From Mycobacterium sp. 1554424.7 (GTDB lineage: Bacteria > Actinomycetota > Actinomycetes > Mycobacteriales > Mycobacteriaceae), in the NCBI RefSeq assembly GCF_001665295.1, contig NZ_LZSE01000007.1, positions 1 to 64,000 of the forward strand: a stretch of DNA of 64,000 bases. The letters are read 5' to 3'. Positions 51,589-63,393 of this stretch are shown here, one piece after another (the stretch's first letter is position 1; each line of letters begins with the position of its first letter). The translations under genes were made by a program, and so were the position numbers. The notes below the pieces were generated by a model that saw nothing but the letters and a program-made list of their open reading frames with translations, was not told the origin of the DNA and did not search any database.

Positions 51589-51811
51589 TTCGTTCCCTCC
51601 GATCGAGTCACACGGCCACGGCACTGACAGCCTTGGTGACGACTTATTGGGCGGCGCGGCCAGAACCGGGCCGGCAAAGGATCGCACTTCCCTCAGTAGT
51701 ACATGTCCACCGGGTAAACATGGCCCATACCGCGCCGAACGGGCGTCTAAATCCGCGGTGTCGGCCGATGGCGCCTGTGCGACCCCGGATCGGGTCGTGT
51801 AGAAGGGTCTG

Positions 51812-52855
51812 GTGGAAGCGCCGCAGCCCAAACCGTTCGACACGTCAAGGCTGCGCGATGCGATGGTCAACCGGCTCTACCGCCGATCGATGGCCGAGGG
51901 CCAGATTTCGGTGCCGGCGGTGCCCGGCCTGATCGACGAGTACTCGCACCTGTGCGCCAACCTGTGCGCGACCCTGGGAGTCCCGTACACGCCCGAACAA
52001 GCTCGTCAGCTCAATCAGGTGCTGGAGGCCGAGCTGGCGAAGGCCTTCAAGGCCTCCCAGCGTTCGGAGATCGTCATCTCGTTCCAGGTTCCCTTCGGAA
52101 CGGGCCTGAACTACCGCGTCAAAGCCGAATGGCGCACGGTCGAGGCCGACTACGACAACTGGGTGGCCACCCGGCAGCCGCCGCTGTTCGGCCACGAGCC
52201 CGACGCCCGCGTGCTGGCGCTGGCCTGCGAGGCGGCCGACCCGGCGAGCTGCCGGGTGCTGGACGTCGGCGCCGGAACGGGGCGCAACGCGATCGCCCTG
52301 GCCCGGCGAGGCCACCCCGTGGACGCCGTCGAGATGGCACCGAAGTTCGCCGAGTTGATGCGCGCGGAGGTGGAAGGCGAATCGTTAGGTGTGCACGTCA
52401 TGCAAAGCGACGTCTTCACCGCCATGGAGGGCGTCCGCGACGAGTACCAGCTGATGGTGCTCTCGGAGGTGGTGCCCGACTTCCGGACACCCCACGAGCT
52501 GCGCGGCGTGTTCGAACTCGCCGCCGACGTCCTGGCCCCCGGCGGGCGGCTGGTGTTCAACGCGTTCCTGCCGCGGCCGGGTTACACCCCCGACAACGCC
52601 GCGATCGAGCTCGGCCAGCAGTGCAACACGATGATCTTCACCCGTGACGAGATGGAGAACGCCGCGGCCGGGCTGCCCTTCGAGCTCGTCGCCGACGATT
52701 CGGCCTACGACTACGAGAAGGCCCATCTGCCGGAGGGCGCGTGGCCCCCGACCGGCTGGTTCGAGTCTTGGTCCAGCGGCCTCGACGTGTTCGATGTGCC
52801 GCGCGAGGAGTCCCCGATCGAGTTGCGCTGGCTCGTCTATCAAAAGACGGCTTGA
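51812..52855 (+). CDS. SAM-dependent methyltransferase with N-terminal extension
   Basis: A 347-residue protein. Residues about 1-125 form a helical extension of unknown fold with [17 protein letters not shown], followed by a class I methyltransferase core with [20 protein letters not shown], an acidic [10 protein letters not shown], and [17 protein letters not shown]. It resembles tellurite-resistance (TehB-like) methyltransferases in the core. Substrate unknown. GTG 51812 has a TAGAAG hexamer six bases away, close to the leaderless -10 pattern. Divergent from PPE-SVP. Confidence 0.8.
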   Translation: MEAPQPKPFDTSRLRDAMVNRLYRRSMAEGQISVPAVPGLIDEYSHLCANLCATLGVPYTPEQARQLNQVLEAELAKAFKASQRSEIVISFQVPFGTGLNYRVKAEWRTVEADYDNWVATRQPPLFGHEPDARVLALACEAADPASCRVLDVGAGTGRNAIALARRGHPVDAVEMAPKFAELMRAEVEGESLGVHVMQSDVFTAMEGVRDEYQLMVLSEVVPDFRTPHELRGVFELAADVLAPGGRLVFNAFLPRPGYTPDNAAIELGQQCNTMIFTRDEMENAAAGLPFELVADDSAYDYEKAHLPEGAWPPTGWFESWSSGLDVFDVPREESPIELRWLVYQKTA

Positions 52856-52908
52856 ATCCTTCTCGCCGAACGTGCTCTCACGGAGGGAATTTGGCGAGTT
52901 TTTCGCCC

Positions 52909-54438
52909 TCAGGACACGCTCGGCGCGGGGCTTTGAGCGGTCAGGTCCCTGGTGGCCGGACCTTCCAGCAGCGTGCCGTCCGGGGCGAAGCGCGACCCGT
53001 GCAGCGGGCATTCCCACGCCTCGTCGGCGTCGTTCCAGTTGACGATTCCACCCAGGTGCGGGCACACCGGCGACACGCGGTACTCGGTTCCGTCGACGCG
53101 GCAGCGGGCTTCCAGGTGCCACGGCGGCCCGCTCACCACGCCGCCCTCGCCGTTGACCGGGCTGCGACGGCCGGTGCGGACCGCCGGGGTGATCCAGCCC
53201 TTCGCCAGGTCGAAGCCCACCTCGAGGTTGGCCTGTAGGGCCATCAGCAGGCCCGACAGCTCGTGGGGACTCCAGCTCGCGAACGCGCCGGCCCAGTCCA
53301 TCCGCCCGCCCAGGATGCGGCTGGACAGCGCCAGCGCCGCCGCGGCGCCGTTGGTCATGCCCCACTTGTTGAAACCCGTTGCGACGAAGATGGTTTCGCT
53401 ATTCGGCAGGATGGGGCCCACATACGGCAGGTAGTCGATGGGCGTGTAGTCCTGCGCCGACCAGAAGTGGGTCTGCACGGCGCCCGGGTAGTGTTTCCGC
53501 GCCCACGACGACAGTTCGGCCAGGGATTTCGACGGGCTCTTCTTGCGGCCCACCGTGTGGCCGGCCCCGCCCACGATCAGCCGCTCCCCGTCGGAGACCG
53601 GCGCATAGCGCACCGAACGCGTGGGCGAGTCGGTGGAAATCATCATCGGCCGGGTGATGTTGCCGGGGACCTTGAACGCCAGGCAGTAGGACCGGCTCGG
53701 CTTCACCCGCGCGAAATAGCCGCCGCGATCGAGGATCGGGATTCCGGTGGCGAGCACCAGCTGCCCGGCCTCGAGCTCGACGTCCCGCTGCGCGGCGTCG
53801 TTGACGTGCACGCGCACCCCCTTGCCGCGCCAGGACACGCGCCGGACCCGGGTGTGCTCGACCAGTCGCCCACCGCGGCCGAGTAACTCGGTGGCCAGCG
53901 AGTCCAGGAACGGCATGGGGTCGAACTGCGCCTGGTCGGGCAGCCGCACCCCGCCGTGGTACGAAAACGGCACGTCCGCGTCGTCGTCCCACACGGCCGG
54001 CAGGCCCACCGCCTGGCAGGCGGCCAGCTCCGCCCGGGCGGACAGGACGCCCTTGGTGGACTGGGCGTAGGTGTAGGCGTCCTCGCGCTGCACGGCGATG
54101 TCGTGCGACTCGCAGTGCTGCAGCACCCACTCCTGGCCCTCCCGATTGCCGTCGACGTAGGCGCGGGCCACGTCCAGGCCGTGCCTGGGCAGCAGCTTCG
54201 ACAGCTGGCTGCCCTGCAGCAAACTGATCTTCGCGGTGGTGTTTCCCGTCGCGCAGGAACCGACGGTGCGCGCCTCGACCACCAACACGTCCTTGCCGGC
54301 GCGGGCCAGCAGCACGGCGGTCATCAGTCCGGTGATCCCGGCGCCGACGACGATGACGTCGGCGGAACGTGGGCCGTCATCAAGCCGGCTCGCGTTCCAG
54401 GTCGGTTCGGCGCGGTCGGATAGCCATAAAGAAGTCAC
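52909..54438 (-). CDS. FAD oxidoreductase with C-terminal Rieske domain
   Basis: A 509-residue protein. An N-terminal DAO-type FAD domain begins ADVIVVGAGITGLMTAVLLARAG, seen as VVGAGITGLM, and continues with GTTAKISLLQGSQ-like and GFNKWGMTNG segments. Residues about 425-505 are a Rieske [2Fe-2S] domain with ligand pairs CPH near 459 and CPLHGSRF near 477. Such fusions (glycine oxidase-like plus Rieske) are found in actinobacteria and occur as oxidoreductases of unknown substrate. GTG 54438 is chosen because TATCAG lies seven bases before it; an upstream frame reaches 54501. Confidence 0.85.
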   Translation of the reverse strand: MTSLWLSDRAEPTWNASRLDDGPRSADVIVVGAGITGLMTAVLLARAGKDVLVVEARTVGSCATGNTTAKISLLQGSQLSKLLPRHGLDVARAYVDGNREGQEWVLQHCESHDIAVQREDAYTYAQSTKGVLSARAELAACQAVGLPAVWDDDADVPFSYHGGVRLPDQAQFDPMPFLDSLATELLGRGGRLVEHTRVRRVSWRGKGVRVHVNDAAQRDVELEAGQLVLATGIPILDRGGYFARVKPSRSYCLAFKVPGNITRPMMISTDSPTRSVRYAPVSDGERLIVGGAGHTVGRKKSPSKSLAELSSWARKHYPGAVQTHFWSAQDYTPIDYLPYVGPILPNSETIFVATGFNKWGMTNGAAAALALSSRILGGRMDWAGAFASWSPHELSGLLMALQANLEVGFDLAKGWITPAVRTGRRSPVNGEGGVVSGPPWHLEARCRVDGTEYRVSPVCPHLGGIVNWNDADEAWECPLHGSRFAPDGTLLEGPATRDLTAQSPAPSVS

Positions 54439-54497
54439 GGCTGGCCTGATACCCCCGCAGCGTAGACGGAAACTGGTCGCCACCGGCGGGACCGTAG

Positions 54498-55250
54498 TCA
54501 CGCCCTCTTGAGCTGCGCTTTCGCCTCTTTGACCGATTCGGCGGCCGCGCGGCTGGCCCGCTTCGCCTTGTCGTATTCGGCTTCGGCCTTGGTCAATTCG
54601 CGCTCGGCCCTGCGCAGGGCCGCTTTCGCTTCGTCGCGTCGCTGCCGGGCCGCATCACGTTCGGCTTGCCGCTCCGACACGGCCTCGTCGGCGGCGGCCC
54701 GGGCCCGCTCGGCGTCGGTGACGGCAGCGTTCAACTTCTCCCGGCGCCGCTGCGCCGCCGTCTGCTTTGCGGGCCGCGCCGGCGCCGCGTCGCCGAACCC
54801 GCCGAAACCCGACCATCGCTCGGGCTTGGCCAATCGGCCGAGCCGTTCGGTGACATCGGGGTCGGCGATCGCGGCCTGCAAGGTGCCGGTCACGTCTTCG
54901 CGCACCGATGCCGACGGCCGTTGGACGTCGGCCGCTTCGAACGCGGCGCGAGCGAGGCCTTCGATCAGCTTGTGTTGCTCGGCGGACAACGCGCGGATCC
55001 GTTCGCCGTCCATCTCGGCATGCGCGGCGCGCAGGCGGTCACCGAGGTCGGCCAGGCGTTTCTTGGTGTCCTCGTGCGAGAGCGCGACCCGGTTCACGAT
55101 CCACGCCGCCGTCGTGGGTTTGCGTGCCGCGGAGATCCGTTTGGCCGCCGCCTCATCGCCGCGCTTCTTCGCCTCGGCGGCCAACTTGGTGCGTTGCGCG
55201 GTGAAAGCTTCCGGCTCCACCCAGTAGAGAGTGTCGAGTTCGTCGGCCAT
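54498..55250 (-). CDS. Coiled-coil protein of unknown function
   Basis: A 250-residue, very charged protein. The N-terminal half (LYWVEPEAFTAQRTKLAAEAKKRGDEAAAKRI in part) is helical with ARKPTTAAWIVNRVALS; the C-terminal 110 residues are an almost unbroken Ala/Arg/Glu/Lys coiled coil. I recall similar mycobacterial proteins without assigned function. ATG 55250 gives a sensible start; upstream extension would run through the divergent gene's promoter. It starts 54 bases from the divergent L,D-transpeptidase. Confidence 0.7.
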   Translation of the reverse strand: MADELDTLYWVEPEAFTAQRTKLAAEAKKRGDEAAAKRISAARKPTTAAWIVNRVALSHEDTKKRLADLGDRLRAAHAEMDGERIRALSAEQHKLIEGLARAAFEAADVQRPSASVREDVTGTLQAAIADPDVTERLGRLAKPERWSGFGGFGDAAPARPAKQTAAQRRREKLNAAVTDAERARAAADEAVSERQAERDAARQRRDEAKAALRRAERELTKAEAEYDKAKRASRAAAESVKEAKAQLKRA

Positions 55251-55304
55251 GACCCCATGATCCCCCGACGTTTCAGGGAGAACGCCCTGGGCTATTTGAT
55301 GCAC

Positions 55305-56531
55305 ATGATCGCGCTCCGCTCGGCAAATCGATGGCTGCGCCTGTTCCTGCTGGCGGTGTTGCTTGTCATCGCGCTTGTCGCGGGCTGCGCGAAGCACGGC
55401 GCCGCATCGAAACCGCCTGAGCCGGCACGGATCAACATCACCCCCGCCTCGGGCGCACATGACGTCGACCCGGTCGCGCCCGTTCTGGTCAAGGCCGACG
55501 GCGGGACGCTAGTGGGCGTGCGCATGGTCAACGAGAGCGGCAAGTCCATTGACGGCGTGATGACCCCGGACAACACGGTCTGGAAGCCCACCGTGCCGCT
55601 GGGCTACGGGCGCACCTACACGCTGACGGTCACCAGCCGAGGCTCGAACGGCGTTGACAACACGCAGGTTTCGTCGTTCTCGACACTGCGGCCGTCCAAC
55701 CAGACCAAGGTTTCCTTCACCACCACCTCGGAGGCCCCGCTGCACGACGGCGGCACCTACGGCGTCGGAATGGTGGTCGTCGCCCATTTCGACGAGCAGA
55801 TCGCCGACCGGGCCGCCGCCGAGCGACAGCTGAACGTGACCACAAACCCGCCGGTGCAGGGATCGTGGTTCTGGGTCGACAACCAAAACGCCCATTGGCG
55901 GCCCGAGCACTACTACGCCCCGGGAACGACGGTCACCGCCGAGGCGAAGATCTACGGAATCGCCTTGGGCGACGGGCTATTCGGACAGGACGACACGCGG
56001 GTGTCCTTCCACATCGGCGACGCCCACGTCTCCATCGCCGACGACGCCACCCATCAGGTCAGCGTCTTCGACAACGGCGCGCTGGTCCGCACCATGCCCA
56101 CCAGCATGGGGATGGGAGGAACCGAAGACGTCGGCGGGCGCACCATCTCGCTGTGGACCCCGCCGGGCATCTACACCGTGATCGACAAGGGCAATCCCGT
56201 CGTGATGGACTCCTCGACGTTCGGGCTGCCCAAGAACTCGCGCCTCGGCTACCGCGAGACCATCAATTACGCGACCAAGATCAGCACCGACGGCATCTAC
56301 TTGCATGAGCTTGACGCGACGGTGTGGGCCCAGGGGCACCGGGACACGTCGCACGGGTGTCTGAACCTCAACGCCGACAACGCGAAGTGGTTCTACGACT
56401 TCTCGGTACCCGGCGACGTGGTCGAGGTCCGCAACAGCGGAGGTCCGCCGTTGACCCTGGCCCAGAACGGCGACTGGACGCTGAGCTGGGACCAGTGGCG
56501 CAACGGCAGCGCCTTGAAGCCGGCTTCCTGA
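55305..56531 (+). CDS. Lipoprotein L,D-transpeptidase (LdtB type)
   Basis: A 408-residue peptidoglycan cross-linking enzyme. A lipobox, LVAGC, ends the signal peptide near residue 26. Ig-like domains occupy about 40-235 and the YkuD catalytic domain about 240-390. The catalytic motif is HRDTSHGCLNL, with H350 and C352, and WFYDFSVPGDVVEV follows. Length and layout match M. tuberculosis LdtB and its relatives, which make 3-3 cross-links and are inhibited by carbapenems. ATG 55305 is preferred over ATG 55257, which would leave only six bases to the divergent gene. Confidence 0.9.
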   Translation: MIALRSANRWLRLFLLAVLLVIALVAGCAKHGAASKPPEPARINITPASGAHDVDPVAPVLVKADGGTLVGVRMVNESGKSIDGVMTPDNTVWKPTVPLGYGRTYTLTVTSRGSNGVDNTQVSSFSTLRPSNQTKVSFTTTSEAPLHDGGTYGVGMVVVAHFDEQIADRAAAERQLNVTTNPPVQGSWFWVDNQNAHWRPEHYYAPGTTVTAEAKIYGIALGDGLFGQDDTRVSFHIGDAHVSIADDATHQVSVFDNGALVRTMPTSMGMGGTEDVGGRTISLWTPPGIYTVIDKGNPVVMDSSTFGLPKNSRLGYRETINYATKISTDGIYLHELDATVWAQGHRDTSHGCLNLNADNAKWFYDFSVPGDVVEVRNSGGPPLTLAQNGDWTLSWDQWRNGSALKPAS

Positions 56532-56631
56532 GGGCGCAGAGTCGCACTCTGGCGCAACGTCATTCGGCCCGCCGCACCCAACCGAAGGGCACAGTTCACC
56601 CCCTATTCGGGAGCTCTCCCCCAGGAGAGTC

Positions 56632-56651
56632 TTGACTGATTCCAAATAAGG
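56632..56651 (+). promoter_or_regulatory. furA: furA promoter and FurA box
   Basis: The AT-rich stretch TTGACTGATTCCAAATAAGG directly before the furA ribosome-binding site closely follows the M. tuberculosis furA-katG promoter, as I recall it, which contains the FurA-binding site. FurA would repress its own operon here until oxidised. Confidence 0.75.
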
Positions 56652-56658
56652 GAGTGAT

Positions 56659-57108
56659 ATGGAACACGTGTCCTCATCGGCGAGTTACGCGGAGCGGCTG
56701 CGCATGGCCGACCTGCGGGTGACCCGGCAGCGGCTCGCCGTGCTCGAGGCGGTGCACGCCAACGCCCACGCCGACACCGACACGATCTTCAACGCGGTGC
56801 GAGGCGGTTTGCCCGACATTTCCCGCCAGGCCGTCTACGACGTGCTGAGCGCGCTGACCGCCGCGCGCCTGGTGCGGCGGATCCAGCCGTTAGGCCTGGT
56901 CGCCCGCTACGAATCCCGCGTCGGCGACAACCACCACCATGTGGTGTGCCGCTCCTGCGGGGCCATCTCCGACGTCGACTGCGCGGTCGGTGAGGCACCG
57001 TGCCTGACCCCGGCGGACGGCGACAACGTGCTGGACGGCTTCGTGGTCGACGAGGCCGAGGTCATCTACTGGGGCATGTGCCCCAATTGCTCGACGGCAG
57101 AGTCCTGA
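56659..57108 (+). CDS. furA: Ferric uptake regulator FurA, katG repressor
   Basis: A 149-residue Fur-family repressor. The N-terminal winged helix has LRMADLRVTRQRLAVLEAV, seen as RVTRQRLAVLEAV, and PDISRQAVYDVLSALTAA. The dimer domain carries the metal-binding DNHHHVVCRSCG and the second cysteine pair WGMCPNC. Close to mycobacterial FurA throughout, including VGEAPCLTPAD. It represses katG and itself, with release under peroxide stress. AAGGGAG lies four bases before the ATG. The gap to katG is 48 bases, as in M. tuberculosis, so one operon. Confidence 0.95.
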   Translation: MEHVSSSASYAERLRMADLRVTRQRLAVLEAVHANAHADTDTIFNAVRGGLPDISRQAVYDVLSALTAARLVRRIQPLGLVARYESRVGDNHHHVVCRSCGAISDVDCAVGEAPCLTPADGDNVLDGFVVDEAEVIYWGMCPNCSTAES

Positions 57109-57120
57109 TCACTCCCGTGA

Positions 57121-59391
<2,271 letters not shown>

Positions 59392-59411
59392 CAGTCGGAA
59401 TCCGACAACAC

Positions 59412-59446
59412 CCCGGCGCCCCGCGAGCTAACGACGGGGCGCCGGG
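59412..59446 (+). terminator. Hairpin terminator after katG
   Basis: CCCGGCGCCCCG at 59412-59423 pairs perfectly with CGGGGCGCCGGG at 59435-59446 across an 11-base loop, 20 bases after the katG stop. It is very GC-rich, followed by CGTTTC rather than a U run. Confidence 0.8.
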
Positions 59447-59507
59447 CGTTTCGGGCGCACAGTGAGGCCAGCCACACTATTACCCACGGGTAACCTACGA
59501 AGGCGTA

Positions 59508-59517
59508 AGTTACGTAA
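59508..59517. promoter_or_regulatory. 10-base palindrome before the hydrolase
   Basis: GTTACGTAAC is a perfect palindrome that overlaps the -10 TAACGT at 59515-59520, a suitable place for a repressor. Its neighbourhood is rich in GTAA and TTAC. The size is small, so chance cannot be excluded. Confidence 0.4.
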
Positions 59518-59525
59518 CGTAGCTA

Positions 59526-60458
59526 ATGGCCGATGTGTCCGACTACCGAAGCTGGGTAAACGGTGACATGAGCGAATTGAAGTATCTCGAACTTCACGGC
59601 GACCGGATCGCCTACCGGGACGCCGGCGACGGCCCTGCCGTTTTGCTGATACACGGGATGGCCGGCAGCTCCGCGACGTGGCACGCGATCATCCCGCAGC
59701 TGTCAAAGAAATACCGCGTCATTGCGCCGGACCTGCTCGGCCACGGCATGTCCGCGAAACCGCGTGGCGACTACTCGCTGGGAGCCTTCGCCGTCTTTCT
59801 GCGCGACCTCCTCGACGAACTCGGGGTGGACCGGGCAACGGTAGTTGGGCAGTCTCTTGGCGGCGGCATCGCGATGCAGTTCGTTCACCAGCACCGGGAC
59901 TATTGCGAGCGGTTGGCCCTCATCGGCAGCGGTGGCCTCGGCCCCGACCTCAGCCCAGTTCTGCGGATCCTGTCCGCGCCGGGCGCCGAGTTCGTGTTGC
60001 CGGTCGTCGCACCGCAACCGGTGCTGAACCTCGGGAACAAGCTGGGTTCGTGGCTGACCTCGGCCGGGATTCAGGCGCCCCGAGCCGGCCAGATGTGGTA
60101 CGCGTACTCCTCGCTGTCCGATGCGCGGACCCGCCAGGCGTTTTTGCGGACACTGCGCTCAGTCGTGGACTACCGCGGCCAGGCCGTCAGCGCTTTGAAC
60201 AAGATCCACGTCGCGGCCGGGATGCCTATCGTGCTGATCTGGGGCGACCAGGACCGGATCATTCCCGTCGCCCATGCCTACGCCGCCCATGATGCGCTGG
60301 ACGGTAGTCGCCTCGAGGTGCTCGAGGGCATCGGACACTTTCCTCATGTGGAAGCGCCGTCGGCCGTGGCCGACATCCTGGAGGACTTCATCGCGTCGAC
60401 GACCCCGTCGACCGCGCCCCAGCGGAACGGCGAGAGTTCGATACACCTGGGGATGTAG
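59526..60458 (+). CDS. Serine alpha/beta hydrolase
   Basis: A 310-residue alpha/beta hydrolase. The oxyanion region is LLIHGMAGSSATW, the nucleophile serine is in VVGQSLGGGIAM, the acid aspartate in LIWGDQDRIIP and the histidine in GIGHFPHVEAP. All parts of the triad are present. Substrate unknown. TAACGT lies five bases before ATG 59526, inside a short palindromic GTTACGTAAC, so the transcript is probably leaderless and perhaps controlled at that palindrome. ATG 59569 is an alternative start. Convergent with the DUF1906 gene. Confidence 0.85.
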   Translation: MADVSDYRSWVNGDMSELKYLELHGDRIAYRDAGDGPAVLLIHGMAGSSATWHAIIPQLSKKYRVIAPDLLGHGMSAKPRGDYSLGAFAVFLRDLLDELGVDRATVVGQSLGGGIAMQFVHQHRDYCERLALIGSGGLGPDLSPVLRILSAPGAEFVLPVVAPQPVLNLGNKLGSWLTSAGIQAPRAGQMWYAYSSLSDARTRQAFLRTLRSVVDYRGQAVSALNKIHVAAGMPIVLIWGDQDRIIPVAHAYAAHDALDGSRLEVLEGIGHFPHVEAPSAVADILEDFIASTTPSTAPQRNGESSIHLGM

Positions 60459-60465
60459 AGCCCGA

Positions 60466-61230
60466 TCAGCGGGCAAAGTCCCACTGGCCGTAGTCGGCCG
60501 CGAGGACGTCGTCGATGTCCACGTTGATCCCGCCCAGCAGCGGACTCGGATTGGACGGGCTGTTGACCACGGCCTGATACAGCACCGCCGCCGGTTCGCG
60601 CTCCCCGTTCGACCACGACCTCGTCTGCCACGCCCAGCGGTGGCCCGGGGTGGTCGAGTTCCCGATGACGCCGTCGCGGATCGCCCAGCCGCACGCCCTG
60701 GCATGCCCGTAGATGCCGGTGCGGCCCACGCCCAATACCGAGTTGATGCCCCGAAACCATTGCACCGCTTGGCCATTCCACGTGTTCTCGTCGATGTTGT
60801 CGTCGACGCTGAAGAAGATCGGGGCCGAGGCCGTCCCGCCCGCCGCGTTGTGCAGTTGCAACGCGTTGTGGGCGTCGGCCACGCCGCCGTCGTACCCGCG
60901 GGTGTAATCCGACGGGTCGGGCCACCCCGGCTTGCCGTACTGGAAGTTGCTGACGATCTGAAGGCCGGCCGCGCGCAGCGCGTCCGCGTACTCGCGGGTG
61001 ATGGGTTTGGCCTCGAAGTTCGCGCCCGGCCGCGACAGGGATACGTAGTTCACCACCCCGCCGTAGCCCGCCGCTTTGATCTCGCTGGGCGCGATGCGCT
61101 TCTCGGCGAAATCGATGAGTTGCAGGTCGGCGGCCGAAGCCTCGGGCGCCCCGACCGAGGCGGCCGCCGCCCCTAGGCCCAGGAGGACCGGCGAGTACTT
61201 GAGGACGTCGCGGCGTGAAACCGATCGCAC
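60466..61230 (-). CDS. Tat-exported DUF1906 protein, Rv2525c-like
   Basis: A 254-residue secreted protein with a twin-arginine signal: SVSRRDVLKY followed by a hydrophobic stretch and an ASA cleavage site near 34. The mature domain is the DUF1906 glycoside-hydrolase-like TIM barrel, with NYVSLSRPGANFEAKPIT near the start, IFFSVDDN in the middle (a candidate acidic catalytic pair) and NVDIDDVLAADYGQWDF at the end. It follows M. tuberculosis Rv2525c, a Tat substrate linked to cell-wall integrity, in layout. GTG 61230 lies six bases after TACCAT, the leaderless geometry. Confidence 0.9.
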   Translation of the reverse strand: MRSVSRRDVLKYSPVLLGLGAAAASVGAPEASAADLQLIDFAEKRIAPSEIKAAGYGGVVNYVSLSRPGANFEAKPITREYADALRAAGLQIVSNFQYGKPGWPDPSDYTRGYDGGVADAHNALQLHNAAGGTASAPIFFSVDDNIDENTWNGQAVQWFRGINSVLGVGRTGIYGHARACGWAIRDGVIGNSTTPGHRWAWQTRSWSNGEREPAAVLYQAVVNSPSNPSPLLGGINVDIDDVLAADYGQWDFAR

Positions 61231-61236
61231 GGCGCG

Positions 61237-61242
61237 ATGGTA
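61237..61242 (-). promoter_or_regulatory. -10 element TACCAT of the DUF1906 gene
   Basis: On the minus strand TACCAT (TANNNT) ends six bases before GTG 61230, which has no ribosome-binding site. Confidence 0.5.
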
Positions 61243-61349
61243 ACAAGCGGCCATGACTCACCCCGCGATGCGACCGAATTCGGGTCGATGACGGCGCATG
61301 CAGGTTCCAGATTGGAAATGCTCGGCGCTGCCGCGGCTCGACAACGCTG

Positions 61350-63011
61350 CTATGCCAATCCGTTCGTTCCGGGCGTGCCGATGATCGTGCCGGCGCTACC
61401 GCCGACGCCACCCGTCCCGCCGTTGATGCCATTGCCGCCGTTGCCGCCGTTGCCAAGTAGTGACTGGGTGAAGGAGCCGTCGACGACGGCCCCGGCATCG
61501 CCGCCGTTGCCGCCGTCGGCGGGCCCGATGCCGTTGCCGGCGTTCCCGCCGTTACCGCCGCCGGCCAGCAAGCTCAGGGCGTCACCACCGTTGCCGCCGT
61601 TGCCGCCGATCCCATTGGGGGCGTCGCCGCCGGCCCCGCCGGCTCCGCCGATCGCCGCCTGAAGCCCGGCGGCCTCGCCGCCGGCGCCGCCCGCGCCACC
61701 GTCGCCGAGGGCGGAGACGCCGCCGTGCCCGCCGGCACCACCGCTGCCGATGCCGACTGCCGCGGCGCCGATGCCCCCGGCACCACCGATCCCGCCGGTC
61801 CCGCCGGTACCACTGGCGGCCCCGCCGAACCCACCGGCGCCACCCACAGCAACGCCCCACCCGACGAGGTCGGGAGCGGCGGCGGCGCCGCCTGCACCGC
61901 CGATTCCGGCGGCGCCCGTGGTGGCGGCGCCGCCGATGCCGCCCGCCCCGCCCTCGGTCAGGTCAATTGCGAAGAGGCCCGCGGCAGTGCCGGTACCGCC
62001 GGCGCCGCCGGCGCCGGCCAATCCAGAGGTAGCGGCGCCGCCGGCGCCGCCGGTCCCGCCCGCTGCCAGGTCGATTCCGAAGATGCTGTGGGCGAAGCCG
62101 GCGCCGCCGGCGCCGCCGACCCCGCCGGTCCCAGTGGTCGCGGCGCCCCCGGCGCCACCTGTACCGCCGAAACCGGTGAAGAGGCCTAACCCGTTGCCGC
62201 CGGCGCCGCCGGCCCCGGCTATGCCACTGGTAGCGGCGCCACCGGCCCCGCCGGTCCCGCCGGCGCCTACCAGGAAACCGGCGTTGCCGCCGGCGCCGCC
62301 GGCTCCGCCGTTCCCGGTGCCGGTGGCGGCCCCGCCGATGCCGCCCATGCCGCCGTTGCCGAACAGCAGCCCGTTACCCCCAGACCCGCCGGCGCCGCCG
62401 CCGGTTCCGCCGACCCCGCCGATGCCGCCACTGCCCCACAGCAACCCGCCGGTTCCGCCGTTGCCGCCCGCGGCGCCGGCGCCGCCGGCGCCGCCGGTTC
62501 CGCCGACGCCGATCAGCCCGGCAGCGCCGCCCGCACCACCCGATTGCCCGTCAGCACCCGAACCCCCATTGCCGCCGTTACCGATCAAGAACCCACCGGC
62601 ACCACCGGCCTGGCCGGTTCCCGTCGCTCCGTTCGCGCCGTTCCCGATCAGCGGGCGCCCCAACAATGTCTCGGTGGGCGCATTGATCGCCCCGAGCACG
62701 TCTTGCTCAAGCGTCTGCAGCGGTGAGGCATTGGCCGCCTCGGCGGTCGCATACGCGCCCGCGCCGGAGGTCAGCGCTTGCACAAACCGTTGATGAAACT
62801 CGCTGGCCTGCGCGCCGAGCGCCTGGAAGTCTTTGCCGACTCCGGCGAATAGCGATGCCACCGCGGTCGATACTTCGTCCTGGGCAGCCGGCATCAGCCC
62901 GGTAGTGGGAAGGGCGGCCGCCGCACGGGCCTCGTCCAGAGCGGAGCCGATGCCTTCCACGGACCGGGCCGCTGACTCCACCCATTCCGGATCTACGACT
63001 ACAAACGACAT
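61350..63011 (-). CDS. PE_PGRS family protein
   Basis: A 553-residue protein. Residues 1-95 are a PE domain (PE at 8-9, [23 protein letters not shown] with the YxxxE secretion motif at YATAE). The linker [13 protein letters not shown] at about 115-127 is the standard PE_PGRS hinge. The rest is Gly-Gly-Ala/Gly-Gly-Asn repeats, ending [13 protein letters not shown]. Such proteins are exported by the ESX-5 system and lie on the cell surface. GGAAGGGAACGG precedes the ATG. Its function cannot be told from sequence. A sigma-factor gene is divergent. Confidence 0.97.
   Translation of the reverse strand: MSFVVVDPEWVESAARSVEGIGSALDEARAAAALPTTGLMPAAQDEVSTAVASLFAGVGKDFQALGAQASEFHQRFVQALTSGAGAYATAEAANASPLQTLEQDVLGAINAPTETLLGRPLIGNGANGATGTGQAGGAGGFLIGNGGNGGSGADGQSGGAGGAAGLIGVGGTGGAGGAGAAGGNGGTGGLLWGSGGIGGVGGTGGGAGGSGGNGLLFGNGGMGGIGGAATGTGNGGAGGAGGNAGFLVGAGGTGGAGGAATSGIAGAGGAGGNGLGLFTGFGGTGGAGGAATTGTGGVGGAGGAGFAHSIFGIDLAAGGTGGAGGAATSGLAGAGGAGGTGTAAGLFAIDLTEGGAGGIGGAATTGAAGIGGAGGAAAAPDLVGWGVAVGGAGGFGGAASGTGGTGGIGGAGGIGAAAVGIGSGGAGGHGGVSALGDGGAGGAGGEAAGLQAAIGGAGGAGGDAPNGIGGNGGNGGDALSLLAGGGNGGNAGNGIGPADGGNGGDAGAVVDGSFTQSLLGNGGNGGNGINGGTGGVGGSAGTIIGTPGTNGLA
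61380..62640 (-). repeat. PGRS coding repeats
   Basis: About 1.25 kb of imperfect GC-rich repeats encoding GGAGG and GGNGG units, with unit sizes around 9 to 90 bases. Such stretches vary in length by recombination and replication slippage and are often misassembled. Confidence 0.9.
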
Positions 63012-63393
63012 AGGCCGTTCCCTTCCGCGTACGAAATCCCCCGCATCAAGGGCGAATTGATGTCATTCGTCCGGCGCGTCGCCCAGCAGAGCATTCGCGG
63101 CATTGCGGCATCAGCTCGGACCGGTCGTACAGTGCTAAACGTCTTGTTAGCTAACGGAACAGTGAGCTCGGCCCCTCGGACTTGTTCTCCCACACGGTGT
63201 TTGACACCCCGGTGGTATCGCGATATTCGCGTCTGCTCCTGTGATGCTCGTCACTCGGGCCACGTTAACTCGACGGGCGAATGTACCGATAATCGAGATG
63301 CTGTGGGGCTGCGGTTGCTTGAGCGCCGCCGCCGAATCCGGTCGAGTCTTTACGAAATCCTAACTTGGCGGCGAGGCTCGACGAGCCGACCAT
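63012..63393. other. Divergent intergenic region, 382 bases
   Basis: It separates PE_PGRS from the sigma-factor gene. I see one perfect palindrome, GTTAGCTAAC at 63146-63155, next to GGAAC at 63156-63160. GGAAC is the -35 of SigH-type promoters, but the nearest GTT is 23 bases further, too far for the known spacing. No gene is supported. Confidence 0.4.

Noticed and set aside
61380-62640. Regular short repeats resembling a repeat array
   Set aside because: They are in-frame PGRS coding repeats without constant repeat length or unique spacers, so not CRISPR.
61750-62793. A 347-codon proline-rich plus-strand frame
   Set aside because: It is the antisense of the PGRS repeats, where GGC/GCC repeats always give Pro/Ala frames.
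63156-63186. SigH-type promoter GGAAC...GTT before the sigma factor
   Set aside because: The gap is 23 bases, outside the 16-20 expected.
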